Shown here: one piece after another, positions 39,597-48,085 of the stretch | Position numbering within the stretch: position 1 is the first letter of the stretch | Layout of the letters: the number at the start of each line of letters is the position of its first letter | Source of the DNA: Streptococcus mutans | Lineage (GTDB): Bacteria > Bacillota > Bacilli > Lactobacillales > Streptococcaceae | NCBI RefSeq assembly: GCF_006739205.1 | Contig: NZ_AP019720.1 | Location: 1,736,001-1,800,000 of the forward strand | Length of the DNA stretch: 64,000 nucleotides | Direction of reading: 5' to 3' | Position numbers and translations under genes: made by a program | Notes under the pieces: generated by a model | What the model was told of the DNA's origin: nothing | Databases searched by the model: none | What the model saw: the letters and a program-made list of their open reading frames with translations, nothing else

Positions 39597-40688
39597 TTAT
39601 AGGAGGGCTTTGAACTGGATATTAGAATCATGCTCAAAGCAGTCATCAAAACCGCGTGGGTGATGATATTCAATTCTATCCTTATCTTGTGGGTAAGTGT
39701 ATTTACCACCAACTTCCCAAATGAAAGGATGGAATTGATATTGCAAACGTTCTTTACGCATCTTCCAAAGGACAAGAATTTCATCTGTTGAAGCCATGAA
39801 ATTAGACCAAATATCGTAGTGAACAGGAATAATGACTTTGGCACGAAGATTCTCAGCCATACGAAGGAGATCGATTGAAGTCATTTTATCTTGAATACCA
39901 ACTGGGTTGTCACCATAGTTATTGATAGCAACATCAATATCAAAGTCTTTGCCATGTTTAGCAAAGTAATTTGAGAAGTGAGAATCAGCACCATGATAGA
40001 TGGTTCCACCAGGAGTTTCAAAGATATAGTTAACTGCCTTGCGAGCCATTTCCTCATCTGTAACAGCAAGTCCTTTAAGGTCGTCATTGTTCTCTTTTGC
40101 ACCTTCAACTGGTAAGGTTACCAGACAAGTACGGTCAAAGGATTCAACAGCAGTTACTTTAATATCTTTAAATTCAAAAGAATCACCCGGTTTAATCACG
40201 ATAATGCGGTCTTCTGGCACTCCCCATTTTTTCCAGATTTCGCCACATTCATATGGTCCGACGAACTTAACATGGTCTAATTTGGGATTATTAACAATAG
40301 CTGCAGCTGTATTAATATCAATATGATCACTGTGGAAGTGGGAAACAAGATAGTAGTCTAATTCGTTGATGGCAAATGGATCAATGACCATCGGTTGCAC
40401 ACGAAGGTTTGGTTGTAATTTACGCACACCTGCCATGTTAGCCATTTGGTGGCCCCAAACCATGTCTTTTACTTTCTTAGTTGATTTACCGCGATTTGAC
40501 CACAAGTCCATAACCACATTGGCTCCACCAGGAGTTTTAATCCAGACACCACAGTTACCCAGCCACCACATAGCAAAATTATTGGCAGGGACTACTTCTT
40601 CTTCAATTTCTTCGTTCAGCCAAGTGCCCCATTCTGGGAAAGTACTTAAAATCCATGATTCTCTTGTAATATCTTTAACATTAGTCAT
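39597..40688 (-). CDS. ulaG: L-ascorbate-6-phosphate lactonase
   Basis: 363 residues of the metallo-beta-lactamase fold. It opens L-ascorbate-6-phosphate to 3-keto-L-gulonate-6-phosphate, the first step after ascorbate uptake. The metal site is VSHFHSDHIDIN, with further ligands in YHGADSHFSNY and IIPVHYD. The N-terminal WWLGNCGVWIKTPGGANVVMDL is UlaG-specific. The ATG follows GGAGGAAACAAA. It is detached from the other ula genes by about 10 kb, but its promoter shares their operator. Confidence 0.93.
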   Translation of the reverse strand: MTNVKDITRESWILSTFPEWGTWLNEEIEEEVVPANNFAMWWLGNCGVWIKTPGGANVVMDLWSNRGKSTKKVKDMVWGHQMANMAGVRKLQPNLRVQPMVIDPFAINELDYYLVSHFHSDHIDINTAAAIVNNPKLDHVKFVGPYECGEIWKKWGVPEDRIIVIKPGDSFEFKDIKVTAVESFDRTCLVTLPVEGAKENNDDLKGLAVTDEEMARKAVNYIFETPGGTIYHGADSHFSNYFAKHGKDFDIDVAINNYGDNPVGIQDKMTSIDLLRMAENLRAKVIIPVHYDIWSNFMASTDEILVLWKMRKERLQYQFHPFIWEVGGKYTYPQDKDRIEYHHPRGFDDCFEHDSNIQFKALL

Positions 40689-40733
40689 TTTGTTTCCTCC
40701 TATACATTGGATAGTTATTTTTTCTACATATTT

Positions 40734-40762
40734 ATAATACTGCTACCAGAGCCTTTACAAAA
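40734..40762 (-). promoter_or_regulatory. ulaG promoter
   Basis: Minus-strand -35 TTTTGT (40762-40757), 17 bases, -10 TATTAT (40739-40734). The weak -35 abuts the 38-base ula element, as expected for an activated promoter. Confidence 0.65.
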
Positions 40763-40800
40763 GACCAAATAAAACACAAGCTTGTGTTCACATTTGGACT
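40763..40800 (-). promoter_or_regulatory. Shared ula operator, ulaG copy
   Basis: On the minus strand AGTCCAAATGTGAACAC..G..TGTGT...TTGGTC contains the perfect palindrome AACACAAGCTTGTGTT and outer CCAA/TTGG arms. It matches 29 of 38 bases with the element before ulaA (55877-55840), and both copies end exactly at the -35. It is probably the binding site of the PRD regulator at 41268-42935. Confidence 0.75.
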
Positions 40801-41267
40801 GTTCCTATCTTAACAGTGTGGCCTCATAAAAAAAACATTAACATTGCCTACCAAACATTTCAGACTTAAAAAAACTGTATTCACAGAAATTATTTTATTG
40901 ATAAGATAAGTGCTAACTTAGGAAAAAAGAGTGGAAAAAGTTGTTCAGGTATTAACATGAATTGACCGTTCACGAAATAAGATAAGCTCCAATAGTTTTT
41001 CAAACTGTTGGAGCTATCGTTTGCAGAGCAAGGGATAGAAGTTAGGAAAAACTCCCAGTACACTTTTTTGTACCAGCCTCTAGTATAAAACGTAACCAAT
41101 ACCATAGCGTTGGCTTTTTGACGTCTCTACCACCCAAGAAAACTGTCAATACAAGTTCTAAGCCTTTTTATTTGTATTGTGAACAAAGAGCGATAGCGGC
41201 TCAATTTTAAAATTCACAAAAAAATAAGTCTGGGAGGGTATTTCGTTCCAGATATCATACTATATTT
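40801..41267. other. Gene-free stretch between the PRD regulator and ulaG
   Basis: A hairpin AGCTCCAA..TTGGAGCT (40985-41015, long stem with AGTTT/AAACT) may end the regulator transcript, although no T-run follows. A few shorter inverted repeats occur. No convincing gene; a 71-codon frame here lacks a ribosome site. Confidence 0.5.
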
Positions 41268-42935
41268 CTATCTTTTATTATTATCATAAAGCAATTCCTC
41301 ATTGATTAAGCCTTCAATTTTTGTTTTGAGGACATAACAATCACTATCATTCTTAACATAATGACGAATATAAGTTTCTAACTTTTTATCAAAATCATCC
41401 TGACCCGTTTGTCCACGCTGCTTAGCAAAACGAATTAATTTAATGGCATCATCATCTCTTAAAATAGAATGGACAAAAAGAGTTGGCAGCTGCGTATCGA
41501 GACTGTCATTAGTTGAAATAACCAAATCAACAGCCATAATATCAGCAACACTATAAAATTGTTCAGATGTTAAGACAGCTTCAATCTTGCTATGAGGTAA
41601 ATATTGTTTGCACTGCTGCATAAAGAGTTTTTGCACTCCAATGCCTTCATCACAAACTAGGGTCAAGGCTGCAGGTGGTGTCGGTTTCGTCTCAGAATGT
41701 ACCAACTCACCGCCAATGTGGATGGTGATATAAGCAATATCATCGTCATTCATTTTAATAGACCAAGCATTTTCCAAAATAGAAAGACAAACCTTGGTCA
41801 TAGCAAATAAGTCTGCATATTTATCTTTAATTTGGTCTGTTAGCGGATTATTTGAAACGATGCCATAAGCCTTCCTAAAAAGAAGGGCTTTACAATGCGT
41901 TAATAACTGATTAAGTAAGAGTTGTTTATGTTTAAAACAAACATGGTAATCAAGCTCAAAAGCATCTATAAAATAGCTTAAAACACGCCGCATATCATCA
42001 TAATCATGACTTTCAAGATGCATATCGCGATCTTTTCGATACGACAAAAGCAAAACAGCAATTAAAGAGGTTTCGATCTCATCTAATTCAATATGAAATT
42101 CTCTTTTTAGATTCTCATTTAAATGCCTCGCAATTTCATATTCTTTGCGCTCTTTGATAGGAGAAAATTCACTTAATAAATCTCTTTGTTCACGTTCTGA
42201 TAAACCTAGGTTCTGATAACTTAACAGCTGATAAGGTAAAGTAGCAACCATAAAACGGATATCTTGACTGTTGATTTTTTTACCGAGTAATGCTTGGGAA
42301 ACCTGCAATTCTCCTCTTATAAAACTTGAAATATCATCAGAAAAATAACTAGACAAATCAGCAAAATCTCTCAGCTTATCACGCATCATAGCTATAAAAT
42401 TAGGGTTACTATCTGTATAAATAGTATGAAGAAGCTTATTTAAATATTGAATTTTAGACAGAGGATGGCAGTCCAAATAATAGCCTTTTGATTTGGTTGC
42501 CTGAAGCTTAATACTATATGGTTCAAAAGAAAGACGTTGACGCAGTTCATTGAGGTCATTGAGAATGGTATTACGGGAAACTGCATTGATTTGCATCAAC
42601 TTTTCAATCGTAACACGATCTTTAGCAATTGCAATATAAGTTATGCTAAGCAGCATACGTTCTTGTATACTCATTACATAAGAATAATCATCTAAATCTG
42701 CTAGCAAAGTGCGGCAGGCTGCTTTTTGTTGTGATGAAAGCAAAATACCTATGCGAGGATAGCTAATGATTTTCGGAATCTCAGATGGCAGCGCTTCATT
42801 TATTTTATCAAGATGGTAATAAACTTTACGTCTGGACTGATTTAAAACCTTAGAAATGCTCATCACTGTTTCAGGCTCTTCTAACTTTATCAAATAAGAA
42901 AGAAGGTCATAACTATTTCTATCCAAGATAATCAT
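41268..42935 (-). CDS. PRD-containing regulator, probable ascorbate operon activator
   Basis: 555 residues, cytoplasmic. Two N-terminal helix-turn-helix regions (PETVMSISKVLNQSRRKVYY; TIEKLMQINAVSRNTILNDL), two PTS regulation domains with candidate phospho-His residues (YHVCFKHKQLLLNQLLTHC; YITIHIGGELVHSE), then a IIB-like domain with a Cys (LTLVCDEGIGVQKLF). No IIA domain is evident at the end. It lies between ulaG and nlmE and beyond them the ula operon, so it is the best candidate for the regulator binding the shared 38-base element. Confidence 0.82.
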   Translation of the reverse strand: MIILDRNSYDLLSYLIKLEEPETVMSISKVLNQSRRKVYYHLDKINEALPSEIPKIISYPRIGILLSSQQKAACRTLLADLDDYSYVMSIQERMLLSITYIAIAKDRVTIEKLMQINAVSRNTILNDLNELRQRLSFEPYSIKLQATKSKGYYLDCHPLSKIQYLNKLLHTIYTDSNPNFIAMMRDKLRDFADLSSYFSDDISSFIRGELQVSQALLGKKINSQDIRFMVATLPYQLLSYQNLGLSEREQRDLLSEFSPIKERKEYEIARHLNENLKREFHIELDEIETSLIAVLLLSYRKDRDMHLESHDYDDMRRVLSYFIDAFELDYHVCFKHKQLLLNQLLTHCKALLFRKAYGIVSNNPLTDQIKDKYADLFAMTKVCLSILENAWSIKMNDDDIAYITIHIGGELVHSETKPTPPAALTLVCDEGIGVQKLFMQQCKQYLPHSKIEAVLTSEQFYSVADIMAVDLVISTNDSLDTQLPTLFVHSILRDDDAIKLIRFAKQRGQTGQDDFDKKLETYIRHYVKNDSDCYVLKTKIEGLINEELLYDNNKR

Positions 42936-43291
42936 TTTTTGCCTCCCTTGTTATCGATTTCATTATTTTCATTATAGCACACTTTTAAAGCGAGACTTAC
43001 TTTATCATCCAGATAAAAAATCGGCCTCTTATACGATTTCTTTTAATAGGAACAGCGATTTTTTACCATAAGAAACTTGCATTCGAGAGCAATCTATGAG
43101 CTGCTTTATGTTACGGAACTCTTAACAACTGTAGCTAGCAAAAAAGAAGACCAGTTTGGTCTTCTCAGACATTAGCGATTAGCTGTTCGTCACCTCTTAG
43201 GGCTCACAAAAACTTAAAAGTTCAAAAGTCTTTAGCGTTATAGCTGATTTCAAACTATTCTAGCAAAGATTGCTGCTGATATATAGAATAT
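42936..43291. other. Intergenic region between nlmE and the PRD regulator
   Basis: It contains the nlmE terminator (43145-43165) and presumably the regulator's promoter near 42950-43010. No gene was seen. Confidence 0.5.
43141..43165 (-). terminator. nlmTE terminator
   Basis: AGAAGACCA pairs with TGGTCTTCT, and the minus-sense tail is TTTTTTG. It follows the nlmE stop codon by about 130 bases. Confidence 0.78.
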
Positions 43292-44194
43292 CTAATTATC
43301 CATTTTATGCAGTAATTTATCTTTGAAATAATCAAAATAAGTCTTTTTATCAATGACAGTGACTGTCTTGCCTGTCATACCATACTTGATGAGTTTGCTA
43401 TTTTTCTTAGAAACCTTTACTTTGGCAGTAACCTTAAAGAGATTTCCTTTTTTAGTAGTAGTTGCTGATGAAGCGACATTGTTAATTTTTCCTTCAATAA
43501 CAACCTTGTCATTTCCCTTTTTTTCCAAGGAAAGACGAGCGGTTTGCCCCTTTTTCATAGAAACAACATCATCAGAAGAAGCATAATAGGTGATTAACAC
43601 TTTTCTTGTTTTTTGAATATCAGGATAGATTTGAGCAATCTCGGTTTGCTTCGGAATAATATTGGCACCATCATATTTGGGATTGGTATGAATAATACCA
43701 TCTTCTGAAGCAAAAATCGAAACCTTTTTTGTCTCATTTTCATCGTCAGAGCTGCTTTCCTTGTCTTTCGATTTCTTTTTCTTATCTTTGGAAGCTTTCT
43801 TGCTCTTAGACTTCTTCTTTTTCTTGCTCTTTTGGTGTTTTTTCTTTTCCTTCTCTTCTCGTTTTTGTCTTTCTTTTATAATATTCTTTTGTTCAGTCTG
43901 ACGGTTTGGACTGGCATTTTCTGAATATTCAATTAAAACGTCTCCCTTCTCAACAGCTGCATTATTATCTAAATTATTTTTAATGATTGAACTGTCACTG
44001 TAAGATTGGATAACATCTACAACCTTTGTTGGTGCAACTTCACCAGTAGAAATCACTGTAATTTCTTTTTTAGCAAAACAAAGGAATATGACCAAGAAGA
44101 TAATCAAGCAGACCAAAGGAACAATTAATAGTGTCGCAAAATTATGATAGCGTCTCCTATAAAATTCTGCACTTTGTAAAAATTTAGGATCCAT
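43292..44194 (-). CDS. nlmE: Bacteriocin/CSP exporter accessory protein NlmE
   Basis: 300 residues with one membrane helix (LLIVPLVCLIIFLVIFLCF, about 22-40) and a periplasm-facing body of the membrane-fusion type (ISTGEVAPTKVVDVIQ; VLITYYASSDDVVSMKKGQTA). It pairs with the ABC exporter NlmT to move mutacins and probably CSP. In place of the long coiled coil of ComB/LcnD proteins there is a short, extremely Lys-rich segment (about residues 105-150: KKKKHQKSKKKKKSKSKK and more), so the protein is much shorter than the usual 450 residues. It starts 14 bases after nlmT. Confidence 0.88.
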   Translation of the reverse strand: MDPKFLQSAEFYRRRYHNFATLLIVPLVCLIIFLVIFLCFAKKEITVISTGEVAPTKVVDVIQSYSDSSIIKNNLDNNAAVEKGDVLIEYSENASPNRQTEQKNIIKERQKREEKEKKKHQKSKKKKKSKSKKASKDKKKKSKDKESSSDDENETKKVSIFASEDGIIHTNPKYDGANIIPKQTEIAQIYPDIQKTRKVLITYYASSDDVVSMKKGQTARLSLEKKGNDKVVIEGKINNVASSATTTKKGNLFKVTAKVKVSKKNSKLIKYGMTGKTVTVIDKKTYFDYFKDKLLHKMDN

Positions 44195-44207
44195 GTTATC
44201 CCCTTTC

Positions 44208-46490
44208 TCAATTAAACAGGTTATAATAGAAACCTTGCTTAGCTAAAAGTTCCTTATGAGTGCCTTGTTCAACAATTTTTCCCTGATCCATGACAATGAC
44301 TTCGTCAGTACGCTGTGAAATGCTTAAGCGGTGGGCAACAAAAATTATTGTTTTCTCCGTCATCTGTAAGAGATTGCTGATAATTTTCTTTTCTGTCAAA
44401 ATATCAAGACTGCTGGTGGCTTCATCCAGAATCAAAACCGGTGCCTGTGTTAATAAGGCCCTAGCTAAAGCAATCCGCTGTTTTTGACCGCCAGAAATAC
44501 CGGCACCATCTGATAACTCTGTCTGATAGCCCTGAGGCATTTGTTCAATGTCCGAGCGGATTTCAGCAATTTCACAAGCACGAATAATGTCTTCCTGACT
44601 CGTTCCTTCTTTAGCTCCTAAAACGAGATTATCCATAATAGAGCCACTAAAAACATAGGCCTGTTGCGGCAAATAGCTAATATGCCGCCGCAAAGCTGTC
44701 TTATCAATAACTTTTAAATCATTGCCATTGATTCGAACAATCCCCTTGTTAGGCTCGTAGAAATTGACAATCAGTTTAGCCAAAGTTGTTTTACCAGAAC
44801 CACTGGCTCCAACTAGACTGACCTTGGAGCCTTTTTTGATTGATAAATTAATATCTGATAAGGTATCTCGCCCAAATCCATATTTATAAGAAAGATTTTC
44901 AAACGAAATATCACCATCTAAAAAGCTATTTTCTGATAAATCGCCGTCTTTTTCAAATTCAGATTCGACAAGATAGACCTCATTAAGGCGTGTATTGGCA
45001 ACGCGAGCTGACTGCAGTTTGGATTGCAGATTGATAATATTTTCAATTGGATTTGAGAAATAAGACAGCAAAGCATTAAAGGTGATAAGCTGACCAACTG
45101 AGATTTTATTATCCATAACTAGACGAGAGCCATACCAGAGAATGACAACATTGAGGATAAGCTTAGCACCGCTTTTTAATGCGGTTTGAATGGCACTATA
45201 CTTGTGTAGCTTAAAGTTTTTCTCCAAATAATCAACAAATTCACTATCAATGTTTTGATAACGAGCGGACTCACTTGTGAGTGATTTAATGGTTTCCATC
45301 CCATTGATATCTTCAATGATAGAAGAACTTACCACAGCATTGCTTTCCATCACTTCGTGATTCATTTTCTCAAAGGGTTTCAAGAAAGCAAAAATAATGA
45401 TGGCATAAATCGGAATGGAGAGCAAGGTTAGAAAGAAAAGGTTATTGTTTTGCGCCAACAAAACCCCACCAACCAAAATTACCATAGTCATATCTAAAAA
45501 GATTGAAAAGATGGTTGACGCTACAGCATCAATAATCTGATTGGCATCTGTAAAACGAGACGTGATTTCTCCTGTTCGCCTTGTCGCAAAGAAAGACATA
45601 GGAAGCGTAAAAATATGTTTGATATAAGACAGGATAACATCAATGACTAAACGCAAACTGAGTACGGCCAAGAGGTATTCTTTTGCAAAAGCCATGACCT
45701 GCTGGATAATATAGGTTATTATCAGACCAATCGTAATCATTCCTAAAGTTGAAATCAGCTGATCAGGAATGTACTCGTCCAATATTCCTTGGAGATAGTA
45801 TGATCCGACAATATCAATGAGCGTCACAATCAAGCTAGCTATGATAATATAAGTCATCAAAGCTTTCTGCTTAAAGATCAACGGGAAGAAATTAGACAAA
45901 CCATTTTTTTCACCTTTATGAGGCTTATAGTTAGGCTGAGGAGCTAGGAAAATTGCAAGGCCTGTCCACTCTGATTGAAAGCGTTCCTTACTCATCCTAG
46001 TCACCTTAACTGAAGGATCAGGATCTCCAATAATCAGCTGATTATTCTGGCTGCCATAGACGACATAATAATGCTGCAGACGTTTTCCTTTAATCACATG
46101 GACGATAAAAGGATAGGTCAAATCATTATAATCAAAAAGCGTCATATCCGCCTTGATAGAGCGTGTTTCAAAGCCTAACTTTTTAGCAGCTTCAACAATG
46201 CCAAGAGCTGTTGTTCCCTGCTTGTTAGTCTTTGAGAGTTCCCGCAGATAAGCGATAGAGTAATTAGATCCGTAATGCTTTGCAACAGATGCCAGCACTG
46301 CCGGCCCACAGTCTCTGGTATCAATCTGAGGTACTAGCTTATAATGTCTGCGCCAAAACAACTTAGACTGCCCATCTGGTAAAGGATTAGATGACGAAAC
46401 TGTCCCTCCCCTTTTTGTTACTCTTTTGATAATCTCTAAGAGAATGTTAACGGCTATGACGATTAAAACAACATAAATAACTTGTTTCAT
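44208..46490 (-). CDS. nlmT: Peptidase-containing ABC exporter NlmT
   Basis: 760 residues. The N-terminal C39 peptidase (catalytic Cys in QIDTRDCGPAVLASVAKHYG, His in QHYYVVYG, Asp in IGDPDPSVKV) removes double-glycine leaders. Six membrane helices and an ATPase domain follow (Walker A GASGSGKTT, signature SGGQKQRIALARALL, Walker B LILDEATSS). Near the N-terminus an extra membrane helix precedes the peptidase. The ATG at 46490 gives the familiar length; a 14-codon extension exists. It sits next to the bacteriocin genes whose products it should export. Confidence 0.94.
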   Translation of the reverse strand: MKQVIYVVLIVIAVNILLEIIKRVTKRGGTVSSSNPLPDGQSKLFWRRHYKLVPQIDTRDCGPAVLASVAKHYGSNYSIAYLRELSKTNKQGTTALGIVEAAKKLGFETRSIKADMTLFDYNDLTYPFIVHVIKGKRLQHYYVVYGSQNNQLIIGDPDPSVKVTRMSKERFQSEWTGLAIFLAPQPNYKPHKGEKNGLSNFFPLIFKQKALMTYIIIASLIVTLIDIVGSYYLQGILDEYIPDQLISTLGMITIGLIITYIIQQVMAFAKEYLLAVLSLRLVIDVILSYIKHIFTLPMSFFATRRTGEITSRFTDANQIIDAVASTIFSIFLDMTMVILVGGVLLAQNNNLFFLTLLSIPIYAIIIFAFLKPFEKMNHEVMESNAVVSSSIIEDINGMETIKSLTSESARYQNIDSEFVDYLEKNFKLHKYSAIQTALKSGAKLILNVVILWYGSRLVMDNKISVGQLITFNALLSYFSNPIENIINLQSKLQSARVANTRLNEVYLVESEFEKDGDLSENSFLDGDISFENLSYKYGFGRDTLSDINLSIKKGSKVSLVGASGSGKTTLAKLIVNFYEPNKGIVRINGNDLKVIDKTALRRHISYLPQQAYVFSGSIMDNLVLGAKEGTSQEDIIRACEIAEIRSDIEQMPQGYQTELSDGAGISGGQKQRIALARALLTQAPVLILDEATSSLDILTEKKIISNLLQMTEKTIIFVAHRLSISQRTDEVIVMDQGKIVEQGTHKELLAKQGFYYNLFN

Positions 46491-46520
46491 AAAAATAATC
46501 TTTCTTAGTTTATATTCAGA

Positions 46521-46550
46521 AAAATAACTCAAACTAGGTTGAGTTATTTT
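46521..46550. terminator. Bidirectional terminator ahead of nlmT
   Basis: AAAATAACTCAA pairs with TTGAGTTATTTT. It ends minus-strand transcripts from the bacteriocin cluster, so nlmT needs its own promoter, which was not found clearly. Confidence 0.75.
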
Positions 46551-46557
46551 AAATAGA

Positions 46558-46650
46558 GTGAGTTGATCATCTCAACTCTTTAAGAGATTTTAACATTTTT
46601 AATGTTTAACCTTTTTTAATAATTTTGCACCATCAATCATAATGAGAGAA
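46558..46650 (-). repeat. 93-base direct repeat, copy 1
   Basis: It is identical to 46878-46970 except at two positions (91/93), 320 bases apart. It covers the 3' end of the 58-codon immunity-type gene and its downstream hairpin GAGTTGA..TCAACTC. Part of it recurs at 50282-50330. Confidence 0.9.
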
Positions 46651-46689
46651 TCCTTCTAATGTCATTGAATCCAAAGTTAACATATTCAT
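46599..46689 (-). pseudogene. Deletion scar joining a bacteriocin leader to the immunity gene end
   Basis: After a good ribosome site (GGAG-ACGTTT) an ATG at 46689 reads MNMLTLDSMTLEGFSHYD, then stops at 46633. The first residues match the leader start MNAVTLDSMAF of the gene at 48875. From LEG on the DNA matches the last third of the 58-codon gene (GCCTTAGAAGGACTTTCTCTCATT) but in a shifted frame, down to its TAA at 46601-46599. The bacteriocin and most of the immunity gene are gone. The promoter (46724-46752) is intact. Confidence 0.85.
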
Positions 46690-46723
46690 AAACGTCTCCT
46701 TCTCTAATTCTCTAAACATTATC

Positions 46724-46752
46724 ATTTTAACATTTTAAAACAGCATATACAA
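46724..46752 (-). promoter_or_regulatory. Cassette promoter, copy 1
   Basis: TTGTAT, 17 bases, TAAAAT, preceded by AATATTA. It matches the promoters at 49184-49212 and 50766-50794. The palindrome is degraded here (TGCTGTTTTAAAATGTTAAA). Confidence 0.65.
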
Positions 46753-46877
46753 TAATATTCCAGAACTTTAATACAGATGATAATAAAAAGAAAGAATCTT
46801 ACAACTTTTCTGATAGCTATTATTTGTTAGCATTCCAAAATGATCTGACCCAAGCTAGATTGGAGTACTTAAGTAAA

Positions 46878-46970
46878 GTGAGTTGATCATCTCAACTCTT
46901 TAAGAGATTTTAACATTTTTAATGTTTAACCTTTTTTAATAGTTTTGCACCATCAATCACAATGAGAGAA
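46878..46970 (-). repeat. 93-base direct repeat, copy 2
   Basis: The second copy of 46558-46650 with two mismatches. It contains the 3' part of the intact 58-codon gene at 46919-47095. Confidence 0.9.
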
Positions 46971-47095
46971 AGTCCTTCTAAGGCCATTAACCCAACAAGA
47001 ATGTACTTAAGGGGCCTTATCGGTGTGTCTACAGCCAGTAATCCCATTATTACAAAAACTGGAAGCAAACTATTCTGAAATATGCGTTTAATCAT
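46919..47095 (-). CDS. 58-residue membrane protein, putative bacteriocin immunity
   Basis: MIKRIFQNSLLPVFVIMGLL then AVDTPIRPLKYILVGLMALE and GLSLIVIDGAKLLKKVKH. Two membrane helices and a basic end give the look of a small class II immunity protein. A near-identical gene is at 50287-50463. Just upstream the DNA encodes ETIGAGYSL and a stop, the tail of a bacteriocin like that at 50460 whose front is missing, and the stop and start overlap as ATGA. Function is inferred from context. Confidence 0.7.
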   Translation of the reverse strand: MIKRIFQNSLLPVFVIMGLLAVDTPIRPLKYILVGLMALEGLSLIVIDGAKLLKKVKH

Positions 47096-47144
47096 AGGCT
47101 ATAACCAGCTCCTATAGTTTCAGTGAGGAGATAATTTAAAATTT

Positions 47145-47567
47145 TTATTGTTTTTTCCCTTCAACTTTTATTATGCTAAAAAAGCTGAAGATGCTCACAG
47201 CTGTGATAGCAATAAATACCAATGTTGCTATAATTTTTGAATAACACCATATAACGACAGCAGTGACTATCGCAAATAGAAACCAAGACAGCAAATAAAT
47301 TATCTTTCGTGTTCGATTCGCCATCATATTGCTGTCAACTGAATCATTTACTTTGGGGTCGCTTTCATTATTCTTCTCTTGAGCTTTTGTCATACTAAAA
47401 AAACTGAAAACAGCCATAACTGTAATTATAGTAAATAGTAATATTGCTATGATTTTTGAATGCGACCACTCAACCAAAGCAAGGCCCGTGGCTAACAAAA
47501 GCCAAGACAGTAAAAAAATTATTCTTCGTGTTTTTTCATCTTTTATTATCATATTGGTGTATTCCAA
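47145..47567 (-). CDS. Tandem-duplicated membrane protein, putative immunity
   Basis: 140 residues made of two similar halves. The first runs RRIIFLLSWLLLATGLALVE..HSKIIAILLFTIITVMAVFSFFS and the second RKIIYLLSWFLFAIVTAVVI..YSKIIATLVFIAITAVSIFSFFS. Each half has two helices; a 25-residue polar linker joins them. It lies nine bases downstream of the bacteriocin gene at 47577 and so is probably its immunity protein. The start may be the first or sixth codon. Confidence 0.7.
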   Translation of the reverse strand: MEYTNMIIKDEKTRRIIFLLSWLLLATGLALVEWSHSKIIAILLFTIITVMAVFSFFSMTKAQEKNNESDPKVNDSVDSNMMANRTRKIIYLLSWFLFAIVTAVVIWCYSKIIATLVFIAITAVSIFSFFSIIKVEGKKQ

Positions 47568-47576
47568 TCATTAACA

Positions 47577-47795
47577 TTAATTAGCGCCATAATAAATAAC
47601 TGCAGCACCTGCACAAACTTCAGCACCTAGATATAAGACAGCACCGACAGGAGTAGTGCATGCTAATCCTCCAAGGGCTGCAGTTCCCATAGCAAGATAA
47701 GAAGCAGCAACCCCTTTCACATCGAATCCTCCCTCAATACTAGCAAGATGATTCATATCTATTTCATCAAAATTCTCGAATGCCATTGTGTCCAT
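47577..47795 (-). CDS. Double-glycine leader bacteriocin precursor
   Basis: 72 residues. Leader MDTMAFENFDEIDMNHLASI ends EGG. The mature part FDVKGVAASYLAMGTAALGG..CTTPVGAVLYLGAEVCAGAAV has two Cys and glycine-zipper spacing, typical of class IIb peptides. The ATG at 47795 follows GGGAGCGATAGGTG. The frame is intact. NlmT should process it. Confidence 0.82.
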   Translation of the reverse strand: MDTMAFENFDEIDMNHLASIEGGFDVKGVAASYLAMGTAALGGLACTTPVGAVLYLGAEVCAGAAVIYYGAN

Positions 47796-47896
47796 CACCT
47801 ATCGCTCCCATCGGACATCAACTTGTCAATCATGAGAGTCATCCAGAATTTCATAAACAGTTAATCAGTTATACTAGAGTGTCACCTAATTTACAA

Positions 47897-48085
47897 TCAG
47901 TTTTTATTAAAAAATAACAAATATAAACCATAAAATGTTATGGCAATACACTCTAATACAAAGGCTCCAAAAGAAATCAACCTAATGATGGTGCCTTTAC
48001 TGCAAGCAGCAATTAACGGACATATTATGCAGCTAATCATAAAAAGACGACTTAAGATATTCCACATTTTATTACTACCATCCAT
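47897..48085 (-). CDS. 62-residue membrane protein, putative immunity
   Basis: MDGSNKMWNILSRLFMISCI then two hydrophobic segments ending ITFYGLYLLFFNKN. It follows the broken bacteriocin at 48101 with AAGGCTGG before the ATG, and overlaps the shifted reading frame of that gene. It fits a small two-helix immunity protein. No family is recognised. Confidence 0.6.
   Translation of the reverse strand: MDGSNKMWNILSRLFMISCIICPLIAACSKGTIIRLISFGAFVLECIAITFYGLYLLFFNKN

Noticed and set aside
40890-41105. 71-codon minus-strand frame between ulaG and the PRD regulator
   Set aside because: No ribosome site, no recognisable protein, and it runs through a hairpin.
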